The position numbers and the translations under genes were made by a program. Positions 37,768-45,933 of a stretch of 64,000 nt of DNA are shown here, piece after piece. Each line of letters starts with the position of its first letter. Within the stretch, counting starts at the first letter, position 1. The DNA comes from Streptomyces zhihengii (GTDB lineage Bacteria; Actinomycetota; Actinomycetes; Streptomycetales; Streptomycetaceae): positions 2,296,501 to 2,360,500 of the forward strand of contig NZ_JAFEJA010000002.1 of NCBI RefSeq assembly GCF_016919245.1, read 5' to 3'. The notes beneath the pieces were generated by a model. The model saw only the letters and a program-made list of their open reading frames with translations, had not been told where the DNA came from and did no database searches.

Positions 37768-38340
37768 ATGCGCCGCGCCGTGCTTGACGCCGCGCGGGCG
37801 ACCGCCGCGGAGAGCGGCTGGGACGCCGTCAGTCTGAACACCGTCGCCGTGCGGGCGCAGGTCTCGCGACCCTCGGTCTACAAGGAGTTCCACAGCCGGC
37901 ACGGTCTCGCGGAGGCGCTCGCCCAGGAAGAGGCGGCCTCGTTCCTCGCCGAGATCGCTGCCGTGCTGGAGAGTCCGGCGGCTTCCCCCGGTGCCTCCCT
38001 CGCCGCGTCGGTCGACCGGGTACTCGACATGGCACGGGCCAACCCCTTGGTCGCCTCGATCGTGCACGCGGCGGGCAACGGCACCGACGGCCTGCTGCCA
38101 TACCTGACCTCCCGACCCGAACCGGTCGTGGGGACCGCGCGCAGACTCCTCGCGAACTGGTTCCGCGCAAGGTTCCCCGACAGCTCCGCCGCCGCATGCG
38201 GCGCGGCGGCCGACGTCACGGTACGGCTCACGATCAGCCTGATCCTGCTGCCGTCGCCGGGAGCGGATCCGGCCCCGGGGCGCACAGTGGCGGCAGCGGC
38301 CCTCGGCGCACTGGGGCACGAGGACTCCGCACGTATCTGA
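37768..38340 (+). CDS. TetR family transcriptional regulator
   Basis: A 190-residue protein with N-terminal TetR HTH (SLNTVAVRAQVSRPSVYKEF, about residues 24-43) and a C-terminal ligand/dimer domain. ATG 37768 (MRRAVLD) has GGAGG 6 nt upstream; the ATG 6 nt before it is too close to that site. It lies upstream of and co-directional with an AlkB-type hydroxylase, which it probably controls. Confidence 0.88.
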   Translation: MRRAVLDAARATAAESGWDAVSLNTVAVRAQVSRPSVYKEFHSRHGLAEALAQEEAASFLAEIAAVLESPAASPGASLAASVDRVLDMARANPLVASIVHAAGNGTDGLLPYLTSRPEPVVGTARRLLANWFRARFPDSSAAACGAAADVTVRLTISLILLPSPGADPAPGRTVAAAALGALGHEDSARI

Positions 38341-38471
38341 CGGAGCGTCAGAACATTGACGCGCTGTCCCCTGTTGGCCGCGGGGCACACGGGTGTCACT
38401 CTGTGGGCCGCCGGGGCACCCGAACTCGCCGAGGTCCACGCCGCCCCCGCCGCGATGCACCGGGAGTCCTC

Positions 38472-39650
38472 ATGCCAGCAGCCGATCCGCACCCCTCCCC
38501 AGCACCTCCCGCCGCTTGGCGCGACCGCAAACGCTACGTGTGGCTCCTCGGCCTCGCTGTACCGACACTCCCCTTCCAGGCCGCCGGCCTGGTGGCACTC
38601 TCCGGGCAGAACGCATTCTGGTGGTGGGGGCCCGTGTTCGCCTTCGGAATCATCCCCGTGCTCGATCACGTCATCGGCACGGATGCCGGCAACCCGCCGG
38701 AAGAGGCGATGAAAGGCCTGGAGGAGGACCGCTACTACCGGTGGTGCACCTTCCTCTACCTGCCTCTGCAGTACACCGCGCTGATCTGGGCCTGCTGGAT
38801 GTGGACCCAGGACACGCTGTCTCCGGCGTCCGCCGTCGGGCTGGCCCTCACCACCGGCGTCGTCGCGGGTGTCGCCATCAACACCGCCCACGAGCTCGGC
38901 CACAAGAAGGAGGCGAACGAACGCCTCCTCGCCCGCATCGCGCTGGCACAGACCGCCTACGGCCATTTCTACGTGGAGCACAACCACGGGCACCACGTCA
39001 GGGTCGCGACCCGCGAGGATCCCGCGAGCTCACGCCTCGGAGAGTCCTTCTGGGGCTTCCTCCCGCGCACGGTGTACGGCGGAGCCGTTTCCGCCTGGCA
39101 GCTGGAAGCCCGGAGATTGCGGCGCCGCGGACGCCTTGTCTGGTCGCCGCACAACGACGTCCTCACCGCCTGGGCGGGCACTTTCGCGCTGTTCGCCTCG
39201 CTCGCGGTCGCGTTCGGCTCCGCCGTGCTCCCGTACCTCGTGGTGCAGGCCGTGGCCGGCATCGTGCTCCTGGAGAGCGTCAACTACCTGGAGCACTACG
39301 GACTGCTCCGCCAGCGACGGCCGGACGGCCGGTACGAACGCGTGGCCCCGCGACACAGCTGGAACAGCAACAACACCACCAGCAACATCTTCCTCTATCA
39401 ACTGCAACGCCACTCGGACCACCACGCCAATCCGCTGCGCCGCTACCAGACGCTGCGCCATGTCGACGAGGCGCCGCAACTGCCCTCGGGCTACGCCACC
39501 ATGATCGTCGTCGCCTGGATTCCGCCGCTGTGGCGGCACGTCATGGATCACCGAGTCCTCACACACTACGCAGGGGAACTCGGGCGGGCTAACATCCGTC
39601 CCGGACGTGAGCAGCGGTACGGCGCAATAGCCGGCGTGCAACGTCCCTGA
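38472..39650 (+). CDS. alkB: AlkB-type alkane 1-monooxygenase
   Basis: A 392-residue membrane diiron hydroxylase. The three histidine boxes are NTAHELGHK near residue 136, EHNHGHH near 172 and LQRHSDHH near 313, with the AlkB signature NYLEHYGLLR near 273 that separates alkane hydroxylases from desaturases. Four to six membrane helices are visible. CGGGAG lies 5 nt before ATG 38472. It hydroxylates medium- or long-chain n-alkanes in partnership with rubredoxin; no rubredoxin gene is adjacent, so electrons must come from elsewhere. Confidence 0.9.
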   Translation: MPAADPHPSPAPPAAWRDRKRYVWLLGLAVPTLPFQAAGLVALSGQNAFWWWGPVFAFGIIPVLDHVIGTDAGNPPEEAMKGLEEDRYYRWCTFLYLPLQYTALIWACWMWTQDTLSPASAVGLALTTGVVAGVAINTAHELGHKKEANERLLARIALAQTAYGHFYVEHNHGHHVRVATREDPASSRLGESFWGFLPRTVYGGAVSAWQLEARRLRRRGRLVWSPHNDVLTAWAGTFALFASLAVAFGSAVLPYLVVQAVAGIVLLESVNYLEHYGLLRQRRPDGRYERVAPRHSWNSNNTTSNIFLYQLQRHSDHHANPLRRYQTLRHVDEAPQLPSGYATMIVVAWIPPLWRHVMDHRVLTHYAGELGRANIRPGREQRYGAIAGVQRP

Positions 39651-39879
39651 GGATGCGCGGCCGGCCGCCGTATGCTCAGGGAGCGGATGTCACGCGGCGG
39701 AGTGGCGGGATTGCGCATAGCTGGCCAGCATCCCGTTCCGGTCTCTGGACGCGCCGCTCGAGGCGGTGTCCGACGATTTCTCTGTCACGTTCAGCGTGTC
39801 GAACTGAGCCGTGGTCTCCTGGGGGCCGCTGCGTACCCCTGACTTGGCTGGCCTGGACGGCGAAGAGGACTGGAGGGGT

Positions 39880-39903
39880 GAGCCGGGCCGGACGGCCCGG
39901 CTC
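39880..39903. terminator. Strong hairpin between convergent genes
   Basis: GAGCCGGGCC-GGAC-GGCCCGGCTC is a perfect 10-bp stem with a 4-nt loop, located between the ends of the alkB gene and the leftward CocE-type gene. It has no clear T-run on either strand, as is common for streptomycete terminators; it could serve both genes. Confidence 0.6.
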
Positions 39904-39930
39904 GTTGACCGTTCCCCGGAGATTGACGAA

Positions 39931-41616
39931 CTACGCGAGCTCAGGGCTGCTGGGAAGTATCAGTGCCGAGTTCGTGTGGAGCGTGATGCGCACCGGCGTG
40001 ACGTTGATGGCGTCCACCGGCGACTCACCGGTGCCGGGATTGCGGGCGTAGCGTGGGTGGGCGCCTCCGCTGATCTGCCAGCGTATCCGGTGGCCGATGG
40101 GGAAGTGGTGGGCGGTAGAGCTCATCGGCACGGTGACCTGCGAGGGCTCCTTTTCGGTTGTCCGGATTCGGACGAACCCGTCACAGATATTGACGGAGCG
40201 GCCTCGTGTGTCCACGTCGCATAGGCGGGTGAAGACATCGGCATGTCCGGTGTCCGTGGAGATGCTCAGCCGTGCGGAGACGGGACCCAGAATTTCCACG
40301 GGCTCGGTCAGCGGTGGGCCGGTGAACGTCAGGACGTCGTCTCGGGCCTCCAGGGTGGCGTTGTTCCGGGGACCGGCGGTTCGGGAGAGCAGGGGGCCGC
40401 CGAGGGAGGGGGTTGGGTCGGCCGGGTCGTAGCGGAACGACGTCACGGGTGCGGAATCTGCGGAGGGCTGTTGGGTGAGATGCCCGCCGAGGACGGGGTA
40501 CCACGAGGTGGCAGCCGCGGCTGGCGGCCAGTCGTCGAGATCCCGCCAGATGTTTTCGCCGCCGATGTGCACACGCACCGCGGTGGGACGAAGGCCGGAG
40601 GGATCGGCGTGCAGGTGGGCACGCAGCCACGCGAGGCTTTCGCTGAATACCTCCGGCCATCCTTGCTGCAAGGCCGAAGTGTGGGTCCAGGGACCGACGA
40701 GCAAGGCGGTCTCACATCCGGCCTGGCGCAGCCGTTCGTACTGCTCGAAGCTCTGGTCGGCCAGTGCGTCGTGCCATCCCGTGATCAGAGCCGTGGGCAC
40801 GCGGAGCCGTTGCGCCGACTCCGCCAGCGACGCGTCGCGCCAGTAAGCGTCCTCGGGGTCCGGATGCGTCATCACCGTGTCCAACCACGGCAGTTCGCTG
40901 CCCAAGGCTGACACGTACGCCCCACGCAGGGGCTGCGCGGTGGTGACGTTGCGCAGACGGCGCTGCAGGCGCAGCGTTGCTCTGAGGAAGGGTGCTATGC
41001 CCTGGTGCTGGTAGTTCATGCCTACGCCGACGGCGAGGGTGTTCTCCAGGCGCAGCGCACCGTCTGCGTGGAACAGGGCGTAGGGATCATGCAGCCCTAC
41101 TTGCACCACCATTGCCTTCAGTTCCGGCGGTGGGGCCAGAGCGAGGGCCCATTGCACGTAGCCCAGGTAGCTGGGGCCGACGGTCCCCAGTGTTCCGTTG
41201 AACCAGGGTTGATCGCGCAGCCAGGAAACCGTGGCCTGGCCGTCGGCGGCCTCGTTGCGCCACAGGTCGAACACGCCGCCCGAACCGCCGGTGCCGCGGC
41301 AGCTCTGCAGGACTACATGGAAGCCTTGTTCGGCGAAGAGCATGCCGTACTGGGGTGACCACGGCAGGCCTCGGCCGTAAGGAGAGCGGACCAGGAGGGT
41401 GGGGAAGTCGCCCTGGGCGCGCGGGAAGTAGTGGTCAGTGATCAGCGGGCTGCCGTCGGCGGCCGGTACCACCAGCCCTGGCGCCCATCGGACTTCGTGT
41501 TGTTTTGCCGGCAGGCCTCGCCAGGTTGCCCTCATCATCCGGGAGGACAGTGGCGGCTTTCCGGCGGATGGCACCCAGGCTGGTCCGGCTACGTCGACGG
41601 GCGTGCGTGGTGGCAT
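39931..41616 (-). CDS. CocE/NonD family (X-Pro dipeptidyl-peptidase-like) hydrolase
   Basis: A 561-residue alpha/beta-hydrolase: nucleophile motif GTVGPSYLGYVQW near residue 144 (G-x-S-Y-x-G), catalytic Asp/His region ITGWHDALADQSF near 276 and GPWTHTS near 306, and a C-terminal jelly-roll domain (about 360-550). Such enzymes cleave acyl or dipeptidyl substrates, cocaine-esterase type. The ribosome site GAGGAGGGG lies inside the palindrome at 41623-41661, so regulator binding could block expression. It is divergent from a TetR gene. Confidence 0.9.
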   Translation of the reverse strand: MPPRTPVDVAGPAWVPSAGKPPLSSRMMRATWRGLPAKQHEVRWAPGLVVPAADGSPLITDHYFPRAQGDFPTLLVRSPYGRGLPWSPQYGMLFAEQGFHVVLQSCRGTGGSGGVFDLWRNEAADGQATVSWLRDQPWFNGTLGTVGPSYLGYVQWALALAPPPELKAMVVQVGLHDPYALFHADGALRLENTLAVGVGMNYQHQGIAPFLRATLRLQRRLRNVTTAQPLRGAYVSALGSELPWLDTVMTHPDPEDAYWRDASLAESAQRLRVPTALITGWHDALADQSFEQYERLRQAGCETALLVGPWTHTSALQQGWPEVFSESLAWLRAHLHADPSGLRPTAVRVHIGGENIWRDLDDWPPAAAATSWYPVLGGHLTQQPSADSAPVTSFRYDPADPTPSLGGPLLSRTAGPRNNATLEARDDVLTFTGPPLTEPVEILGPVSARLSISTDTGHADVFTRLCDVDTRGRSVNICDGFVRIRTTEKEPSQVTVPMSSTAHHFPIGHRIRWQISGGAHPRYARNPGTGESPVDAINVTPVRITLHTNSALILPSSPELA

Positions 41617-41622
41617 CGTTCC

Positions 41623-41661
41623 CCTCCTCTATTCTCGTACTGTGTACGAGAATAGAGGAGG
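41623..41661. promoter_or_regulatory. Perfect 39-bp palindrome, probable TetR operator
   Basis: Arms CCTCCTCTATTCTCGTAC and its exact complement flank a TGT loop: 18 paired bases without mismatch. It begins 7 bp before the ATG of the leftward hydrolase and ends 56 bp before the likely start of the rightward TetR gene. Its AGGAGG ends give both directions a ribosome-site-like sequence. TACGAG/CTCGTA-centred symmetry is typical of TetR operators. Confidence 0.8.
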
Positions 41662-41716
41662 ATTGGATAGCCTTCGCACAAGTCACCTCAACAACCAGGG
41701 GAAGGAGTGCGAGGCC

Positions 41717-42433
41717 GTGGCCCGCGACGGAAAGCCCGATGCCGTGGACATCGATCCGGAACAGCTCTGGCTGCGCCCCACTGAGCCCCGCAAAGGCCGC
41801 AGACCCTCCTTCGGCCGGGAGGCGATCATCGCGGCAGCCGTCACTCTGGCGGACGCGGAAGGACTCGACGTGGTTACCATGCGGCGGGTGGCCGCCGAGG
41901 TCGGGGCCGGCGTCATGTCGCTCTACAGCTATGTTCCGGACAAGGAGACGCTGCTGGAACTGATGGTCGACCACGTCTGCGGCGAACTCACGGTCACGGA
42001 CCCTCCCAGCGGCGACTGGCGTACCGATCTGAAGACCGTGGCCCGGCTGCAGCGCGCCCACATGCTGAGCCACGCTTGGCTGCCCGCGGCCTTGTTCACC
42101 CGTCGCGTACCGGGTCCCAACACGCTGGCCTTCCTCGAACACGTGCTCGCCGTCCTGCGGCCCACTGGGCTGGACGGTGCGGCGAAGCTAGAGGTCTTCG
42201 CCCAGATCACCGCGTTCGTGGCCGGACATGTTGCCCATGAGATCGCGCAGGCCGCTGTTTCACGATCGCCGGGTCGGGCCGCAGCCGAGGGCCGCTACCT
42301 GGCCGCTGTCGCCGCAGACGGCTGCCACCCGGAACTTGCCGAAGCCCTTTCCGCCCCCGGGCGTCCCCTCACTCCCGATGCCACCTTCACCCGGTTCCTG
42401 AACCGCCTGATCGACGGCCTCGATGCTGACTGA
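41717..42433 (+). CDS. TetR/AcrR family regulator
   Basis: A 238-residue regulator with HTH DVVTMRRVAAEVGAGVMSLY (about residues 53-72) preceded by FGREAIIAAAVTLADAEG, and a TetR_C-type C-terminal domain. I chose GTG 41717 because AAGGAG lies 9 nt upstream; GTG 41642 inside the palindrome is an alternative that would add 25 residues. It likely represses itself and the divergent hydrolase through the 39-bp palindrome. Confidence 0.85.
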   Translation: MARDGKPDAVDIDPEQLWLRPTEPRKGRRPSFGREAIIAAAVTLADAEGLDVVTMRRVAAEVGAGVMSLYSYVPDKETLLELMVDHVCGELTVTDPPSGDWRTDLKTVARLQRAHMLSHAWLPAALFTRRVPGPNTLAFLEHVLAVLRPTGLDGAAKLEVFAQITAFVAGHVAHEIAQAAVSRSPGRAAAEGRYLAAVAADGCHPELAEALSAPGRPLTPDATFTRFLNRLIDGLDAD

Positions 42434-43499
42434 TGCCACACCCGGTGACTGACGCCCTGCCCGCGGCGCCTCGCGGGAACAGGCCGTCTGCTAGTCCAGG
42501 GCTACGGCCGCTACGGGGTCTGGCGCCGACTCATTCTTCGGCGGCAGACCGGCTACCTGCCGAGTGGACCTGCCTGGGCAGCGCGTGGATCGCAGCATGG
42601 CGATGGGCGAGCTGCTTGGGCGTTATCAGAACCGGGGTGCGCGGCGGGGACGACACACACGGGCATGAGCCGCGTTCGGGGGCAGGAGCTGACCCACGCG
42701 GACGGAATGGCGGAAGAGATACCGGGCCGGCTGCTACGGTGGCGTGGGGCGATGCACTGATCAGCGCCTCGGCGTTGAGTGATCTTGGCGTTGTCGCTTG
42801 GGGAGCTGCCCGTTGTCGACGGGGCCACACAGGCGGTTCCGTTCCTGTGAGATCTCGCGGTGACCAACTCTCGCCAGCCGCTCCGGAGTGATCCGGCTGC
42901 TCTTGACGATCTTCGAACATGATGATCCTCCTCGGCTGCACGTTCAAGGCACAGCCCACCAGGCCGTGCTCGGTGGCAGGGTCTGGCAGACAGGTTGGCC
43001 AGTGACAGGGACCAGCCGTGAAGGCAGCGGCGCAGAACTTGGTGGCCGCGATGGGCAACCATGCGTGTGAGGCCTGCCGTCCTGTCGGATCACGGGCCTG
43101 CTGTTGATCTGCGGAATGGAGAGCCGACCCGGCCTCGAAGGGATCATCCGGGAGCGGTGCCAGCAGTGGCTGCCCGGCGGAGAGATCCTCGCCGATCGTG
43201 AGGGGCCACGGCCGGAGCCCTCGTCAGTCTTGTTGAACGGCTCCTGGCTAGCCCCTGACGACCGCCCAGCCGACGCCTTCCGGGTCATGCTGGCCCTTCG
43301 GGACCAAGGGCCGGCCGAACCATTCCCGGCAGCTACGACACCGCAGCCCTCATCGAGGTCCTCAAGCAGATGCAGGTGTTCTACCTCTGATTCTGGCCAG
43401 TGCTCCGCGGTGCATGACTCTGCTGAGTAAGGCGTGATTCGGGCAGGCAGGTGTCGTTGGTCTTCCATGGTTGCTGTGATCGTGGGAGGGCCGGGAAGG
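42434..43499. other. Intergenic region of about 1.1 kb without a recognisable gene
   Basis: Short open frames here have weak codon bias and no recognisable domain. GC is lower and less structured than in flanking genes. The last 100 bp may be the left flank of the degenerate IS1182-type element that follows. I see no confident gene. Confidence 0.5.
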
Positions 43500-43890
43500 A
43501 TGTCGCTGGAGCCTCGGGCTGACGTGGGGGTGTTGGAGCTTACGGTCCAGGTGGTACTGGCTGCGTTTCCCAAGGGGACGTTCGCGGTGCGGATCCGCGA
43601 GGCGTTGGGCCCGCTGTTTGAAGACGCGGTGTTTGCCGGGGCGTTTTCGGCCCGGGGACGCCCTGCCGTATCGCCGGGAGCGCTGGCGCTGGCGCTGGTG
43701 TCGATGTTGCAATTCACGGAGGGGGCTCACCGACCGGCAGGCCGCTGTCCAGGTGCGGGCACGGATGGACTGGAAGTTTATCTCGGTCTGGAGCTGGATG
43801 ATCCCGGGTTCGACGCCTCTGTGCTGAGCTTGTTCCGTGCTCGTCTGATCGAGCACGGGCTGGAGCAGACAACGCTGGAGCAGGTGCTGA
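43500..43890 (+). pseudogene. IS1182-type transposase remnant, frameshifted
   Basis: Coding matches the N-terminal transposase domain: ALGPLFEDAVFAGAFSARGR and GLELDDPGFDASVLSLFRAR in one frame, with the joining piece LTDRQAAVQVRARMDWKF in another. An extra G near 43725 and a compensating change near 43780 break and restore the frame. After ARLIEHGLEQTTLEQVL the similarity ends near 43890 and the DDE catalytic part is absent, so it is non-functional. Confidence 0.7.
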
Positions 43891-44086
43891 GAGATGACGG
43901 GCGGACGGCGGTGCCAGCACGGCTGGCGCGAGGAGTTCCCGGCCCGGACCGGCGGCCACCGCCGCCCCGGACGCATCCGGGGCGCCAGGGGCAGGGGCCG
44001 GACGGTCGGCGTGATTTGGCGATCCCGTCGAACGGCACGGGGCCGAGCGGTAGCCTCTGAGCGGCCGATCACGCGCAGGGGACGGG

Positions 44087-44947
44087 GTGTTGGGTGTGGG
44101 GGAAGACTTACGGCGCCGGCTTTGTGCCGTGCTCCTGCTGGCAGGTGCGCTCACGCCCGGCACCGCGTCCGCCGCCACCCCGGACGACGCCCGCAACGTC
44201 GTCTGCCTTTCGGCGAGCGGCCGCCAGGGGGTCGTGGAAGCGGCGTCGGCGCTGGGCTTGGTTACGGCCGCCAGCACACCGGCTGCGGTCGACCCGGCAG
44301 GGGGCGTGGCCGAAGCGCTGACCCTGGACGCCTGGCGGAAAGACCGGCCCGCCGACTTCCGGCGCGCCTGCGCGGCACACGTCGAGGCCCAGGCCCTCAC
44401 CAGGGGCGCTCCTTCTGCTTCGGCCCCCGCGCCGGGCCTGCTGTCCTGGTTGCTGCCGCTGGTGGTCGGCGCGCTGCTCACCATGGGTGCCGCCGAGATC
44501 CGCAGCGCCCGGGATCGGGGCCTGGCGAACGCGAACGGGATCAGGACGGCCACGGCGGCCTTCCGTGACGCCGTCTCCGCGTACGCCGCCGAGTGGGCCG
44601 AGACGACAGTGGGCGCCAGACCCTCCCCGGTAGAGGTCGACACCACCCGTCGGCACCTCGTCGCCGTGCTGCGGCGGGCGACCGCCGGACGCAGCAACTG
44701 GCGGTTCGTCGAGCGGCTGGTGAGCGATCTGGACAGTCCGCGCTATCGAGCCGAGCTGAAGGAAGGCTGGCAGGCCGATCGGACGGCCGGCCTTCTTCCG
44801 CAACGGGGTGAGCGCGTTGGGGCACTGCTCGGTGCGCTGGAGTCCGACGTCGAGCGGATCGCGATGGCGGCCGAAGGGCTGACCCCCCTGAGGCGCCGCC
44901 CCATGCGGAAGGAGGACCCGGCGTCCCCTCTGTGCCCCGTTCGATGA
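44087..44947 (+). CDS. Membrane/secreted protein of an ATPase operon, unknown function
   Basis: A 286-residue protein: hydrophobic N-terminal segment (LCAVLLLAGALTPGTASA), about 85 residues outside, a second membrane helix near residues 118-137 (LLSWLLPLVVGALLTMG), and a helical, charged cytoplasmic part of about 145 residues. No known domain is recognised. GTG 44087 follows AGGGGACGGG. It leads a three-gene operon with two P-loop proteins and might anchor them at the membrane. Confidence 0.7.
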   Translation: MLGVGEDLRRRLCAVLLLAGALTPGTASAATPDDARNVVCLSASGRQGVVEAASALGLVTAASTPAAVDPAGGVAEALTLDAWRKDRPADFRRACAAHVEAQALTRGAPSASAPAPGLLSWLLPLVVGALLTMGAAEIRSARDRGLANANGIRTATAAFRDAVSAYAAEWAETTVGARPSPVEVDTTRRHLVAVLRRATAGRSNWRFVERLVSDLDSPRYRAELKEGWQADRTAGLLPQRGERVGALLGALESDVERIAMAAEGLTPLRRRPMRKEDPASPLCPVR

Positions 44948-45015
44948 GTTCGAGGAAGGTCGCTGCCCGAACGGTGCAGACGACGCCCCAGCAGGCAGGA
45001 GTATCCGGAGAGATC

Positions 45016-45933
45016 ATGCCCAACCCCTTCACCGCCCCGGGGCGCACACCGGCGGACAACCGTCCCCTCTGCCCGTGGGAGACGCCCGCCCACGACGCGT
45101 GGTATGCCCCAGTCGACCACTCGGAGGATGCGTACCAGGCGTACGTCACGCACCTCCGCGAGAACCCGGACATCAGACAGGCCGGGCAGGTGGTCCTCAT
45201 CACCGGCCCTGAGGGCTGCGGGAAGACCGCTTGGACACACCGTGCCGCGTCGTGGACGAAGAACTTCCTCCAAGGGCAACCCGCGCCGCTCACCGTCCAC
45301 ATCGTCGATCTGACGAAGGACGGGCGAGCCGGAGATGACATGGCGACCCGCATCCGGCACGTCATCGGCAGGCTCCTGGACGAGCTGGATCTCCTGGGCG
45401 TCCTGAACGCTCGGGAACTGGAAGGGCTGGAAAGGCGGCGGGAGGACCCGGCAATATTCTGCCCCTACCTCTCCGGGATCGTGCGGGGCCATGACCTCGG
45501 CCTCCTCGTCCTGCTGCCGCCCTCCGAGCTGGCGGAGGAAGTGCATCAGTACCTGCGGCTGGTTCAGAGGCGTGTTCTGTTCTTCTGCGAGTCCTCCTAC
45601 GACAACGTGGCCCAGGCCGCCGTTTCCCTGTCCGTCGCCGGAGCGAAGCCGCTCGCCCACTTCGCCGTGGACGTCCTCGACGAGAGCGACGGCTGGGAGT
45701 TCGTCAGCCACCGGCTAGCCCTGGCGAACGCCAACGGCCTGGCCGTACCCGCCATCGACGAGTCGACCATCCAGCAGTTCATGCGGACGCGGATCAAGGG
45801 CCGGGGCCGCACCACCATCCGTGAACTCCAGATCACCTGCGAGCACGTCCTCGACACCGCGATACGGGCGAGCCGCAACCAGGTGAGCTACTCGGATTTC
45901 ACTGAGTACTACGTGGCGAAGGCGATGCTGTGA
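45016..45933 (+). CDS. P-loop ATPase-like protein of unknown function
   Basis: A 305-residue protein with Walker A TGPEGCGKTAW near residue 65. A typical Walker B aspartate is not obvious: the candidate strand reads GLLVLLPPS. The C-terminal half contains FMRTRIKGRGRTTIRELQIT, resembling a small helical lid. ATG 45016 has GGAG 5 nt upstream; an earlier start overlapping the preceding gene is possible. It overlaps the next gene by 4 nt, so both P-loop proteins are likely made together. Confidence 0.75.
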   Translation: MPNPFTAPGRTPADNRPLCPWETPAHDAWYAPVDHSEDAYQAYVTHLRENPDIRQAGQVVLITGPEGCGKTAWTHRAASWTKNFLQGQPAPLTVHIVDLTKDGRAGDDMATRIRHVIGRLLDELDLLGVLNARELEGLERRREDPAIFCPYLSGIVRGHDLGLLVLLPPSELAEEVHQYLRLVQRRVLFFCESSYDNVAQAAVSLSVAGAKPLAHFAVDVLDESDGWEFVSHRLALANANGLAVPAIDESTIQQFMRTRIKGRGRTTIRELQITCEHVLDTAIRASRNQVSYSDFTEYYVAKAML

